From Spodoptera frugiperda (taxonomy: Eukaryota > Arthropoda > Insecta > Lepidoptera > Noctuidae), in contig NC_064237.1 in the NCBI RefSeq assembly GCF_023101765.2, positions 8,899,649-8,963,648 on the forward strand: 64,000 nucleotides of DNA, given 5' to 3'. Made by a program: the position numbers and the translations under genes. Below the pieces are notes generated by a model, which was not told the origin of the DNA, did no database searches, and saw nothing but the letters and a program-made list of their open reading frames with translations. Below, piece after piece: positions 1-10,820 of this stretch. Within the stretch, counting starts at the first letter, position 1; every line of letters begins with the position of its first letter.

Positions 1-328
1 GTATTTTAGATAAGTACCTAGATCTCGACAGATACTAGAAATTTCATATGCGTAGATAAAATAGATTTTGAGTTATAGGTGGGTCGAACTTGGCCCGAAA
101 TGGTTCGTGTAATATAACCCACGGCCGGTGTGTCGGTTTTTTGCTCGAACTTGGCGGACACACTGCCGTGTGTCTAGATTTTATTATAAGTTCTTGTAAT
201 GAGTATGTTAAGTTTGTGTAGAAAATAAAACGAGTGATTCTCGCCATCAAACTGAGAAGTTTGGCGAGCTAAACTGTAACAATTTAAAACTGTATAATCA
301 ATGAATAAAAAAAAACATGAGACTGTAA
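1..328. other. Non-coding, no recognised feature
   Basis: AT-rich left flank of the window. Short open frames here have no recognisable protein character. It ends in an A-rich run next to the TAA target site of the MITE that follows. Confidence 0.5.
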
Positions 329-808
329 AGGCGGCCGTACACGGACTGCTCGAGCAGTTAGCGGCTGAGCGACATACACGGACCGCTCGAGCGGTCGGCG
401 TCGACTGCTCGAGCCGTCGGTTGTTGACTGATTTTCTTTTGATTTTTTCAGCAGACGCCGCGAGGCCGCAAAGGGCGGGGGGAGGGAAGTCGGAGAGCTG
501 TCGACTGCTCTAGAGCAGTCAACGGCTCGAGCAGTCCGTGTATGCCTCGCAACTGCTCGCGAGCGGTCGGCGGCACGATGGAATTTCATCGTGTAGTTGA
601 CAGCTTGAAGCGGTCGCGACTGCTCGAGCAGTCGTGTGTACGGCAGCGAATGAATGGCAGTTCATCGCGCAGTCGCGGCTTCAAGCAGTCGGTTATAACT
701 GCTTGAAGCCGTCCGTGTACGGCTGGCCAAAGGGCGCGAACACTTCAAGCCGTCAACAGCTTCAAGCAGTCGACGCCGACCGCTCGAGCAGTCCGTGTAC
801 GGCCGCTC
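329..808. mobile_element. Palindrome-rich non-autonomous DNA transposon (Harbinger-like MITE)
   Basis: A 480-bp GC-rich island in AT-rich DNA. Its two ends are inverted copies sharing the core GCGGCCGTACACGGACTGC, and both are flanked by the trinucleotide TAA (326-328 and 809-811). This fits the 3-bp target duplication of PIF/Harbinger elements. The interior is packed with variants of one short palindrome, ACTGCTCGAGCAGT or its CTTGAAG form, often followed by CCGTGTA(C/T)GGC. It encodes no transposase; the open frames on both strands are by-products of the palindromes. The superfamily call rests only on the TSD length and TIR layout. Confidence 0.7.
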
Positions 809-811
809 TAA

Positions 812-1461
812 GGCTTTATCGAGTAGAGTTCATGTGTAGGTGGAAGTACCTCAAAATGTATTAATTTGATATGAAAGGAGACAGCCTCGTTGATCGATTT
901 AGCAAGTACCTAATGTCAGTAAGTGTTTTCGGTCTATCCAAAATGTCTCCAATTATGCATGGAATTAGGTTTATCTCCTAACTCGATACCCAATCCTTTA
1001 TTGCTTAACCCGTCGTGTGCCGGAACGCAGATCCACGCAGGACACAATGTATTTTCTATTGTTGTCTTATATACCGGCTGCGAAAGGTTAAGATATGATA
1101 TAAGATAATATGTAAGACTTAGGTGGTAAGTACTCATAACAAAAAATGGTCATTACATTGCTAATGAGTTGTGCTTTACGCTTTGTGGATCTCTGTCTGT
1201 CCCTTTAAAGGTGAAGGTATCTAATATTTTGTCGTGTTATGTATTACACCCACTTACTTTTGGCGTAAAATCACTTTGGTGTTGCATTGTTCTCACATAA
1301 TCGAACGACCGAAACAATGTAACCAAGAATCGTATTATGAACCTGATGGAAAAAGTGTAACCTACGGAGTTTCTTGCTCGTTCGTCTCGATAGGAATCTA
1401 CACTTTGGAACGACTAAATAGCTTGACTAGAGGACTGAGCGATAAACAGATCATTTGACAT
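812..1461. other. Non-coding, nothing recognised
   Basis: No open frame with protein-like composition, no splice-consistent exon and no repeat that recurs elsewhere in the window. Confidence 0.5.
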
Positions 1462-1555
1462 ACATAACTTCACGCTTGTCTCCCATGGGGGTAGACAGAG
1501 ACAATGGACCGCCATGAACAGTCATCAGTTTTTCATGCATGCTCGTCGGTAATAT
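1462..1555. repeat. Dispersed repeat family C, copy 1
   Basis: Starts with a tract related to CTTGTCTCCCATGGGGGTAG and ends with TTCATGCATGCTCGTCGGT. The same blocks recur in the same order at about 45718-45850, where an extra 45-bp middle part is kept. It is a dispersed lepidopteran repeat of unknown class, and this copy is internally deleted. Confidence 0.65.
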
Positions 1556-2752
1556 ATAACAGATAATTGTAATATTATTATATTGGCTCTGACGTTGAAA
1601 GATGCCTCCCTGGTCTATTTGAAATAAATAAATTTGACTTTGACTTCTAACCTAGCATCTCTATTATAACTTACTCGTATCACCAGATAAACATATTATA
1701 CTGAAGTATTACTAAGAACCTAAAAACATGAAACTAAAACTAAGTCCAGGCTTATACTTGAACTTACTAACCCATCTCCCGATTAAAACAAACTAAGGAA
1801 ACGTGTCCCATCCACACTGCTTGAACAACAAAAGTTGCGGAACCTGACCTTTGATATTTCATGAAATAACAAGCTAGGAAAACTTTAATGTTAATACCGC
1901 ACGATAAACTTTAACTTGCTGATGTCTAATCTATATATAAATGGGCCTAATCGATGTTCGTATTCGATATTTTAATTGGTAGGTATATCAATTGAAGATT
2001 GATATTACTTAAAGTAATTAATCGAGAGTGATAATAATTACTTGTATTTGGAATTGCTTGTTAGTGTATTCGGGGACACCTCATACATTAAAAAAGACGA
2101 CTTTTAGGAACACATTCCTTTTAAAAAAAAATCATTACTGGATCGGACGTCGCCTTACAGAATATTAAATTTAAATGCAACACAAGAATGGATATTTATG
2201 TTCGAAAATCGTTATGTAATGAAAATCTCTAGTAATGCAATGTACGTATTATGTAGATCACCCTATTTTTAGGGAGAGGGAGATTATTAATTTCATTATA
2301 CCAAAAAGAAATAAGTTATACCTACAGATACACCGAGTGGGCACAATTTCAAAAATTGAAGAACCAAATAATCCTCAGACCCGGAAACCTAGCCCCACGC
2401 TTAGAAACCGCGACTCCGACTCGATGAAAGAGACAGCCATGGCAATTTTAATACATCGTTTCTAATTTTCCATCACATTTTACAGCTTTCGAATGGATGT
2501 TTTCCATTTTATCTGGAGTAATCTTCATAAATGTGGGTAATATTTAACAGATTATCCGGCGTTTAGGCACGAAGCGAAAGCATGAACCAATCACGATTAT
2601 TACGCACGAATTATAGCCAATAGCCGTCAGTTCTGTGGGAAGGGAACGCTGATTTTCTGACACATTTAGCTAGAACGATCGATCTTGTACCATTGGTGGT
2701 GGTGGACAAAAATTTCGAGTTATAACTCACTAACATTAGAACTTGAAACGGG
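1556..2752. other. Non-coding, nothing recognised
   Basis: AT-rich intergenic sequence without coding or repeat signals I can support. Confidence 0.45.
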
Positions 2753-2819
2753 ATATTTACCATGTTTATTTATGTCTATGTGTTTCCGATATTACATACA
2801 TAATAAACATGGTAAATAT
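2753..2819. other. Hairpin-forming inverted repeat
   Basis: An 18-bp perfect inverted repeat (2753-2770 and 2802-2819) reads ATATTTACCATGTTTATT against its complement. About 31 bases lie between the arms, and part of that spacer can pair further (ATGT with ACAT). The whole folds into a stem-loop of pre-miRNA size. It could equally be a small palindromic transposon remnant. Confidence 0.5.
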
Positions 2820-3110
2820 GCCGTCTTAAGTTAATAATGTTATAATATTATAACTCACTGTTAAATATGGCAAATATGTTTTGCTTTCATTGAATAGGAG
2901 GTCAACGAGCAGATGTGTCAGCTGATGGTTGCATCCGCCAATGAGAATGGCTGAATAAGTTGTGGGAACATCAATCTTGTACTGTAATAGTACCTAGCTG
3001 ATAAAAAATGTGTAGTTACCAAGTTAAGAGTTCTTTTCACCCATCTTGAAAAAAAACACCTTGATGTTATACGACCTACGCTTTAGAATAAAGGGAATAT
3101 TATTTACAAA

Positions 3111-4329
3111 CTAGCTTTTGCCCGCGACTTCGTTCGCGTGGAATAGTGACTTCCGGCAAATTTTTGGTTTTAACCACATAGTTCCCGATCTCGCGGAATC
3201 TCTTCAAAAATGAGATGTAGAAGATATTCCAGGGAACTCTTCAAAAATCAACATAATGAGCTGTGCGTTTGAATTTAATAGATAGACTCACTTAGGGCAT
3301 TGAAAAAAATAGTTTAAAAACGGACTTAAACTAAAGAAATATTATAATCTTTCCGAACTTAAGATGAAAAATAACTTAAAACTAAAGAAAGCTACGAATT
3401 ACGAATTTATAACAATTAAAAAAGAAATTATATTACAACCTATCCTCTATGCTTAGAATAACCAAGCTTAAACTAAATCATTTAAAAGAAACGACTTGAA
3501 TCTAATCTATCTAATTAATTAATAAATTAGACTTACAATTTTATTAAAAAAACTAACTACAGTAACTACTAATAATCGATATCAAACTAAACCTACGTTA
3601 AATAATTTAACCAGAAAACCCAACAAATAAACTTATTAATTGACTAATACAACGAAACCAATTTATTTAGAATATACGAAACAGCAGGACCACTACAGAC
3701 AAATAATCATACGACTGATAATACACTTCTTCTACGATAGTACCGAAGCGCTCGGCCGATACCCAACCAAATGAATGTAACGAAACCATAGCGCGATCTA
3801 TTTCGATCCCAACGCCATCTATCGAGGATAAAGACAACTTGGATTATTTATTTATACTCCGTTCGGGCATTTTCCGTACTATAAGTACGAAATTGAACAA
3901 TAGATGGCGCTGTATCTCCGGAATAAATTTATTTTTTATTTTTATTTTTATTTTTTGATTATTGAAATAAAAACTATCCTATGTCCTTTCTAAGGTTCTA
4001 AACTATATCTGTACCAAATTTCAACCAAATCCGTCAAATTAATAGTATAAGCATAGAATAGTGTTCGACGTGATTCTTTAATTTGACATAACTTTTTTAT
4101 TTATAAACCGATTGACATGAAACAAACACTAAATGTAAATTGAAGCATACCACAATATATTCGTGAAAACCGCATCCAACTCGGATCAGCCGTTTCTGAG
4201 ATTAGCGCGCATAGACACACAGACAAACAGACAAAAAAAAAAGTTAATTACATTTTTGTGTACTATTTTTTTTATTTTTATTTTCAATGTACAGACAGCA
4301 CTTTTCTACGATTTTATTATATGTATAGA
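3111..4329 (-). mobile_element. Non-autonomous Helitron, family A, copy 1
   Basis: Read on the minus strand, the element starts with TCTATACATATAATAAAATC at about 4329 and ends at 3111 in CTAG. A GC-rich hairpin (CGCGA...TCGCG) lies about 10 bases before the CTAG, and a T follows it. TC at the 5' end, a hairpin shortly before CTRR, and insertion between A and T define Helitrons. Inside are short (CAGACAAA) repeats. There is no Rep/helicase reading frame. A second copy lies directly beside it (4330-5777). Confidence 0.75.
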
Positions 4330-5777
4330 TTATATTTACAATAGTGACTTCCGGCAAATTTTTGGTTTTAACCACAAAGTTCCCGATCTCGCGGGATCTC
4401 TTCAAAAATGAGATGTGGAAATTCCAGGGAACTCTTCAAAAATCAACATAATGAGCTCTGCGTTTGAATTTAATAGATGTATACTCACTTAGGGCATTGA
4501 AAAAATAGTTTAAAAACGGACTTAAACTAACTTAAAACTAAAGAAAGCTACGAATTCCCCCGAATTTATAACAATTAAAAAAGAAACTATATTACAACCT
4601 ATCCTCTATGCTATAATAACCAAGCTTAAACTAAATAATTTAAAAGAAACGACTTAAATCTAATCTAATTAAAAAAAAAATTAGACTTACAATTTTATTA
4701 AAAAAACTAACTACAGTAACTACTAATAATCGATATCAAACTAAACCTACGTTAAATAGTTTAACCAAAAAACCAGGAAAACCCAACAAATAAACTTATT
4801 AATTGACAAATACAACGAAACCAATTTAGAATATACGAAACAGCAGGACCACTACAGACAAATAATCATACGACTGATAATACACTTTTTCTACGATAGT
4901 ACCGAAGCGCTCGGCCGATACCCAACCAAATGAATGTAACGAAACCATAGCGCGATCTATTTCGATCCCAACGCCATCTATCGAGGATAAAGACAACTTG
5001 GATTATTTATTTATACTCCGTTCGGGCATTTTCTTTGTACTAAAAGTTTAATTATATTGATATTATTTTTTTCATACCTTTTTACTATTTATTTACTTTT
5101 TTCGATGAATTAAAACAATAACATGAACCGAAGTCGTGTAACGATCGACATAGAATTATCTATACTCCGTTAGAGCATTTTCTTTGTACTAAATGTTTTA
5201 TTATATTGATATTATTTTTTTCATACCTTTTTACTATTTATTTACTTTTTTTCGATAAATTAAAACAATAACATGAACCGAAGTCGTGTAACGATCGACA
5301 TAGAATTATTTATAAATAATTTATTTCTTATTTTTATTTTTTGATTTTTGAAATAAAAATATATCTATGTCCTTTCTAAGGTTCTAAACTATATCTGTAC
5401 CAAATTTCAACCAAATCCGTCAAATAGTTGCGGAGATTAATGGTATAAGCATAGAATGTTCGACGTGATTCTTTAATTTGACATAACTTTTTTATTTATG
5501 AACCGATTGACATGAAACAAACACTAAATGTAAATTTAAGCATCCCACAATATATTCGTGAAAACCGCATCCAACTCGGATCAGCCGTTTCTGAGATTAG
5601 CGCGCACAGACGAACAGACAAACAGACAAACAGACAAACAGACAAACAGACAAACAGACAAAAAAAGTTAATTACATTTTTGGGTTCGACATCGACATAA
5701 CAATTTACTGCTATTTTTTTTATTTTTATTTTCAATGTACAGACAGCACTTTTCTACGATTTTATTATATGTATAGA
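4330..5777 (-). mobile_element. Non-autonomous Helitron, family A, copy 2 (3' end lost)
   Basis: Closely similar to the neighbouring copy (3111-4329) and in the same orientation. Its 5' terminus TCTATACATATAATAAAATC is at 5777, preceded by A. The copy lacks the hairpin and CTAG end and runs directly into the 5' end of copy 1, giving a head-to-tail tandem. It contains a (CAGACAAA)n tract at 5610-5665 and a locally duplicated block of about 130 bp (two similar stretches, about 5020-5150 and 5160-5310). Confidence 0.7.
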
Positions 5778-5949
5778 TTTAAAGCCACCTTTACATTAAC
5801 TACGACCTTCAAAAGCTTAATAATTTAGTTGTAACGGAAAGCGTTTAAAAAAGTTGATTACTTCATTAAAACTCTCCAAAGTACTTACGGTAAAAAAAAA
5901 TATTTACGATTCTTTCATATTGTTTGAACTAGTTTAGATAATAATTAGC

Positions 5950-6212
5950 TTTTTTAAGGAGGCAAAATCATTCAATGAATTCTCCCGCCTTGGGCGAGGC
6001 GTAAGGGAGTGTCAGACTCTTACTGACTAAAAACCACCCTGTTCCTACTCTTGCCCTAAAACCCGCTAAGTAGTCCGCAGCTCCGGATAAGGCATCAGCT
6101 CTACTGGAACTGTAGACTAGCGCTTACGGTGGCTGAAGATCATTGTGCAATCCCCGACCATAATAACTAGCAGCGTGATAATCACCGCGTCGTCTGTCGC
6201 GAAATGCTGGTC
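5950..6212 (-). mobile_element. 5'-truncated LINE 3' end (R1-clade family), copy 1
   Basis: Matches the 3' UTR of the LINE at the right edge of the window. It begins with a short T-run (poly-A on the minus strand) and runs through TTGGGCGAGGC, GTGTCAGACTCTTACTGACT and GTAGTCCGCAGCTCCGGAT. It then continues into a diverged match to the stretch around 63620-63690, just past the ORF2 stop. It is a dead fragment. Confidence 0.8.
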
Positions 6213-6227
6213 ATGAATATGAGCCTC

Positions 6228-6302
6228 TTGCATGGCTTGCAACTAGTCGAGTTCCTCGTCAAAACAGTACGTGAGTAAGCCGATAACATAATAATTAATT
6301 TA
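6228..6302. repeat. Dispersed repeat family E, copy 1
   Basis: Contains GAGTTCCTCGTCAA and GATAACATAATAATTAAT in the same order as at 62283-62361. A short lepidopteran dispersed repeat of unknown class. Confidence 0.6.
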
Positions 6303-6739
6303 GTATGTCTCACGAAAATTACAATAAAATCATAATAACTAACTTACGGACCGCGTCTTCGCCTGTTGTCAAAGGGAACAAAAATAAACAACCTATTTAC
6401 ACTCTAAACATAACCTATTTACACTCTCCAGCCTTCTATTTCTAGACACAAAAACCATACCATAAAACCAGTCTGTTCTGTCACTATGCGTCGTAAAATA
6501 AAGACAAACAAACACACTTTCCTATTGAATTCCACATTGAGTTAGTATCAGCTTGTATTATTTACCAAGTATCTGAAACTCTGAAAGGCGTTTCATATTT
6601 CAATAACAAGAAGCCTGTTCAATTACTTCAATTTAATTTAGAAATTAGAATGTAGCTAACTTATGGTTCTTCCTCAATTGATTAATTATTCAATTGATTG
6701 ACTATGCTTTGGCGTCTGATTGCCGGGGTTCAACAACGT

Positions 6740-6858
6740 GCTTTTTGAGGGAATAAAGGGAGGAAGTGTTAGTGCTACACAGCCACCCCATTCTTTCTCC
6801 TGCTTTTCAAGTCGGAGCCCCAATAAACCCGCTAGGTAGTCCGCAGCTCCAGATTCTA
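6740..6858 (-). mobile_element. LINE 3' end fragment, copy 2 (degenerate)
   Basis: Diverged copy of the R1-family 3' UTR. The block around GCTAGGTAGTCCGCAGCTCC is well kept; the rest is mutated. Confidence 0.65.
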
Positions 6859-8307
6859 TAACGTGCTGCGAGTTCTATTCTCGCCCAAAAAACTACATAA
6901 TCCAGAAATTATAATTCTAGGTTTGAATGTAATGTGTAGGTATGTCCCTATATATGTTTTATAAATATAAGATACAGGAGAAAATAGTAAAAATAAGAAA
7001 AAATAAAATAACAGCCACAAATTATGTAGGTAGGTACTAGATACTGACTAATCTATCTAAGCTTGAAACGTGTACCTAGATAATTGATTCACGAGCTCAA
7101 CTCTTCAACAATATTGACTTCTTTATTTCTACTAGTATCTATAAGAATAAATCCTATCCAAAATGAGCACGCCGTATTTGCTAAGAACGCTTCAACTATC
7201 CTTTGAGCAAAAACAATGATCAGAAGGAAAATGACACGATCAAACAATCGTCCAGACAATTAGATAATGTTAATGAACGTGGCTCGAGTGCGGACCGGAG
7301 GGTAACTGGGGTAAAATACGGACTACAGGGGATACAAGGGTAAGGGGGTAAGGGGATAAGGTATTAATGAGCTCGCACGCAAACTCGTTACTCTCCTCAC
7401 GATTGGTAACGACATTAAACGCTTTTATTAAGTTGTCGAGCCTTTTTAATTTTTATTTTTTAATGTCTTTCCACGTATGGATAGTTATGGAAATGTGTTT
7501 TTAGTTCTTGGTATAGTCAATTAAGACAAATATTTTCAATTTCTTGAAATTTATTTTTATGGTACGGCACAAAAATCCTAAGCCTGAATTTTGAGGAACA
7601 CTCAAAATTACATAAAACATTATTGGACATTAAGACTCTCCACAATAAAAAGCAATTAAGACATTGCTATATTAATTTTTACTTCATTTTCCTCGTTGAT
7701 TTTCCCACGCAAACCAGTTATCTATTACCTGCCTATAGTTCACAGAAAATGATGACAGTTAACATTTAAACTAATAACTAAAGAACACAGCCTTCTACAA
7801 GACTATAATATCCACAACTACCAAAGATCACGCACGATCAAACAATTACTCATACCAATCCATCTAATACTAATTCAAGTAAAAATACAGACGAAAAACC
7901 TACTTAATTGTTGGTAAAGGCTCGATAAATCCACCGTTTACTGAATAACATGGTATCCTATATCACAATAGTGTTTTCTGTCTTTCACGACCCAATTAAG
8001 GATAATAGGACATGACTGGGTAACGAATGAAGACACCTGACACCAGATACACACACATTTCCACGTTTTATGACGCTTCTTGGAGTATCAAGGACGAATG
8101 GATAGTAAATACAAGTCTTAGCTTAGATCTTACAGTTGTACTAGGTATAGAGAGAACTAGGTATATAAAATATCGGTACAAATAAATACTTGGAGTAATC
8201 TGTGGGTACAATCTAACTGATTTTATTGGATTTCTAACTTTATAGTTTTGTAATTAAGTTGTAAATGCTTTATAAGACAGGGCATTAGACGTAGCTTTTT
8301 ATTTAAT
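6859..8307. other. Non-coding, nothing recognised
   Basis: AT-rich. It includes a short imperfect run of GGGGTAAGG-like units near 7320-7360. No gene or known repeat is seen. Confidence 0.4.
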
Positions 8308-8442
8308 TTTTAAGTAGGGAAAGTCATCAAATTACTTGTCCTGCCTTGGGAAAGGCGAGAGGGAGTGTCAGACTCTTACTGACTATAAACCACCCCGTTT
8401 CTACTCCTTCTTTTCCGCCGCTGGGTAATCCGCACCTCCGCA
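8308..8442 (-). mobile_element. LINE 3' end fragment, copy 3
   Basis: Carries CCTGCCTTGGGAAAGGCGAG and GGGAGTGTCAGACTCTTACT from the R1-family 3' UTR. It is truncated at both ends. Confidence 0.75.
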
Positions 8443-8988
8443 GCTTAATATACTAGTCCCAGTTAATTGAAAAATATCTAATGGAAAAAGTGAATGACCT
8501 TCTGACAGGATCTGTTGTTTAGGTATGCTGTTTACTTTATAGTAACATTTCGAAAATGTCTACGTCCTTTAGCATCGTGACCGCGCTTGCCACTAGGTAT
8601 TAGGTTCACAAGATAAATAATATATTAACCTATTATGAAAATCATCTTGTATACTTGTTTATTTTGTGCACAAAAAAGTTTAAATGAGATGCTTCATAAA
8701 CATTAATGGATTCTAGAAATATGTAAAACAATATTGTTTTTGTTTTCGACATTTACCTACAATAGGTCGTTTTCAAAATGTAATAACCTGTTACCATTAA
8801 ATAAAATATAAATAGGTTGCCTACTCACTGAAAGAACAAATAAATGGTGGCAAAACTCGGTAAAGTATTTCACAGAAAAACATTATATCTATGTTTTTAA
8901 AATTAATTTAAGATCAAAACTGTGAAATAACAAATAATTTTGTTAAATATGATCAAAAATATTTGATATGTAAACGAAACGCTACGTA
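8443..8988. other. Non-coding, nothing recognised
   Basis: AT-rich stretch downstream of the minus-strand gene that ends at 9169. No feature can be supported. Confidence 0.4.
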
Positions 8989-8994
8989 TTTATT
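8989..8994 (-). terminator. Candidate polyadenylation signal AATAAA
   Basis: AATAAA on the minus strand, about 175 bases past the stop codon of the gene at 9169-10005. It is a plausible end of that transcript; no cDNA is available to confirm it. Confidence 0.4.
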
Positions 8995-9168
8995 CAAACA
9001 CAAAATAAAACTCAATTAACAAATGTACACTTTTATATTTTCATTTTTACACTCAGTCTTACAACATAGGTACCTACTATATTACTACAATAACACTAAC
9101 ACTGCCATAATCTTATTGAAAACCTATAAAATGTACATAACTGGGATAAATTCCGTCATAAACAGCAC

Positions 9169-10005
9169 TTATCTGTATGAGTTATAGTTATAGGAATGAG
9201 AGCTCGCCTTTGAATAATTTGGAGTGGGCTCCGGCAATGGTGAAGGACATTCCTCCCACAACCACCAGATAGTTACCAGCACTTCCAGATTGATCAACAA
9301 CAAGGATATCATTGGGATAGACATCTTACTAATCAACGCCTTAATACCTCCTTTGGCCTTCATAAGTGGTTTAATAATTCCTTCCACAATCCCGCCCTGC
9401 AGTCCACTCATGTTCCATCCAGAAGAGCCACCGAAAAGTGAAAATACTAAGTTGAGCAAACCACTAAGATTTCCGGACCCATTTGAACTGGCTGGTGATA
9501 AGCCGGATAAGTTTAACAGGGACGTCTTCGGTTGAGCTGATGACGGCGGAATGTGCGGAACAAGTGGCGCACCCTCGTGGTAGTTTGGTGGAGGTGCGAA
9601 CTCTGGCCTGTATCCCACCGGTCGGGGTAGCGTAGGATAGGCCGGACTATCCTCTCGTCCAGCTGGTGCAGTAGGTCGAAGGCCCTTTAACTCTTGCATC
9701 GAAAGCTGCGATTGACGTGATTCTTCATTTAGAGCTCCCATGAATTCTCCAAACGTCAAATTCTGGTTACTTCGTGTCTCCGCCACAGGAATTTGTGAGG
9801 TCCGCTTGTGATTGATGATATTGTTGAATCCATGCTGCTGTACATTTGCTTGGAAATGAGGCTGGTATTGTGGTTGCGAATTGGTCAAGTATGGATCCAC
9901 AGCCCGCATCTCGAACGGAGGCACCAACATTACATTGTCACCCGGATATGCATAAATTAATCGAAGTGAATATAATACGAACAATATACTATAAACTTGA
10001 CTCAT
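9169..10005 (-). CDS. Secreted/membrane protein of unknown function, 278 aa, intronless
   Basis: I do not recognise the family. The reading frame is complete in one exon from ATG (context CACAATG) to stop. Residues 1-19 form a signal peptide (hydrophobic core ILFVLYSL, likely cut after IYA). A Gln/Asn-rich segment follows, then a Pro-rich part (about 110-165), then a Gly/Ser/Asn segment with three N-(L/M)-S-G-L motifs (about 166-215). A Lys-rich amphipathic stretch leads into a hydrophobic, Trp-rich segment (about 225-250, IPMISLLLINLEVLVTIWW). The tail is rich in Ser, Tyr and Asn. This layout suggests a secreted or single-pass membrane protein, possibly cuticle- or matrix-related; that is inference. 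A TATAAG motif 50-55 bases upstream of the ATG suggests its own promoter despite the close upstream neighbour. A real gene is likely because of its length, signal peptide and biased but ordered composition. Confidence 0.75.
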   Translation of the reverse strand: MSQVYSILFVLYSLRLIYAYPGDNVMLVPPFEMRAVDPYLTNSQPQYQPHFQANVQQHGFNNIINHKRTSQIPVAETRSNQNLTFGEFMGALNEESRQSQLSMQELKGLRPTAPAGREDSPAYPTLPRPVGYRPEFAPPPNYHEGAPLVPHIPPSSAQPKTSLLNLSGLSPASSNGSGNLSGLLNLVFSLFGGSSGWNMSGLQGGIVEGIIKPLMKAKGGIKALISKMSIPMISLLLINLEVLVTIWWLWEECPSPLPEPTPNYSKASSHSYNYNSYR

Positions 10006-10055
10006 TGTGACTAAGTAACCAAAACAAATATGTACAATTACCTAAACACGCTTAC

Positions 10056-10064
10056 TTATAAATT
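10056..10064 (-). promoter_or_regulatory. Candidate TATA box for the 9169-10005 gene
   Basis: ATTTATAAG on the minus strand, about 50 bases before the start codon, in the 179-base gap between the two tandem genes. No AATAAA lies in that gap, so the upstream gene may end without a standard signal or read through. Confidence 0.4.
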
Positions 10065-10184
10065 AGTGAAACATCGATAAATTGCAAGTTGGCAGTTCAT
10101 GTTAGCCGCACAATATCTGGGTCACGATGTGAATGAAGCAACTGCATTGTCCTACATACTTGAATGTTAGTAAACATTAAGATG

Positions 10185-10820
10185 TCAGCTAATATCGATT
10201 CCGGAACTACAGTCCAGAGACATGCACTGAGCTATTTTATCGTCGGATAAAATACTAAGCATGCTTTTGGCAAGAGAACTATCCTCTTCTAGGTCGTCAA
10301 TTAAGAAGAACGTTGCTGTTGCACCTATGTAGTTAGCCCAAGTACTCGACGCAGACCTTTGAATGATACAAGCCATTCTTTGTGAGCAATCCGTGATTAC
10401 TCGAGACTTATAACCTTTCTTCTTTTTCTTCTTGAAATATTTCATCATTTTCGATATCATCGGCCAGAGGAGGAACGCTTTGAATCCAATTTTAACAAAT
10501 AATAGGAACACAACTGGTAACAGCAGCAATTTCCCTACGATCACTTTTAGAAATGCAATGAGCGCAGCTGAGAACATAATTTTACCGACACTGCCGAGAA
10601 TATTTGCAAAAGTTGATAATGTGTCGGATTTAGGACACGACACATAGTGCGGTGGGTCAGAATATGTCTTTCGTATAGGTTCTGAATAAAAGTTTGATGC
10701 ACCGGTAAACAAGTCCATAAACGGCATGGGTGGTGAATTAGATGGAGACACCGTGCTCAAAGACTGATCTTGAGCACAAGTCCGCGACGCGACGACAAAA
10801 ACAACGAGTAGCACAAACAT
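10185..10820 (-). CDS. Secretory-pathway membrane protein of unknown function, 211 aa, intronless
   Basis: I do not recognise the family. It is a complete single-exon frame. Residues 1-16 are a signal peptide (MFVLLVVFVVASRTCA). A Ser/Pro-rich segment of about 60 residues follows, with one Cys in VSCPK. Two adjacent hydrophobic segments (about 77-98 and 99-120) could form a membrane hairpin. They are followed at once by a run of six lysines. The C-terminal part has four cysteines (TDCSQ, MACII, CMSLDC) and an acidic IDDLEED stretch, which suggests disulfides. It lies 179 bp upstream of another signal-peptide gene on the same strand and the two may be co-regulated, but I see no sequence similarity that would make them duplicates. 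Confidence 0.75.
   Translation of the reverse strand: MFVLLVVFVVASRTCAQDQSLSTVSPSNSPPMPFMDLFTGASNFYSEPIRKTYSDPPHYVSCPKSDTLSTFANILGSVGKIMFSAALIAFLKVIVGKLLLLPVVFLLFVKIGFKAFLLWPMISKMMKYFKKKKKKGYKSRVITDCSQRMACIIQRSASSTWANYIGATATFFLIDDLEEDSSLAKSMLSILSDDKIAQCMSLDCSSGIDIS

Noticed and set aside
284..864. Overlapping open frames on both strands
   Set aside because: They follow the GC-rich palindromes of the MITE; Arg/Ser-rich translations on both strands mirror each other.
5496..5735. Frames rich in Cys-Leu-Ser-Val or Lys-Gln-Thr-Asn-Arg repeats
   Set aside because: They come from the (CAGACAAA)n tract in the Helitron. The same frames recur at 42691 and 43225 for the same reason.
9224..9535. Plus-strand frame of 103 codons
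   Set aside because: It is the antisense shadow of the 278-residue minus-strand gene; it has no signal peptide or conserved motif.
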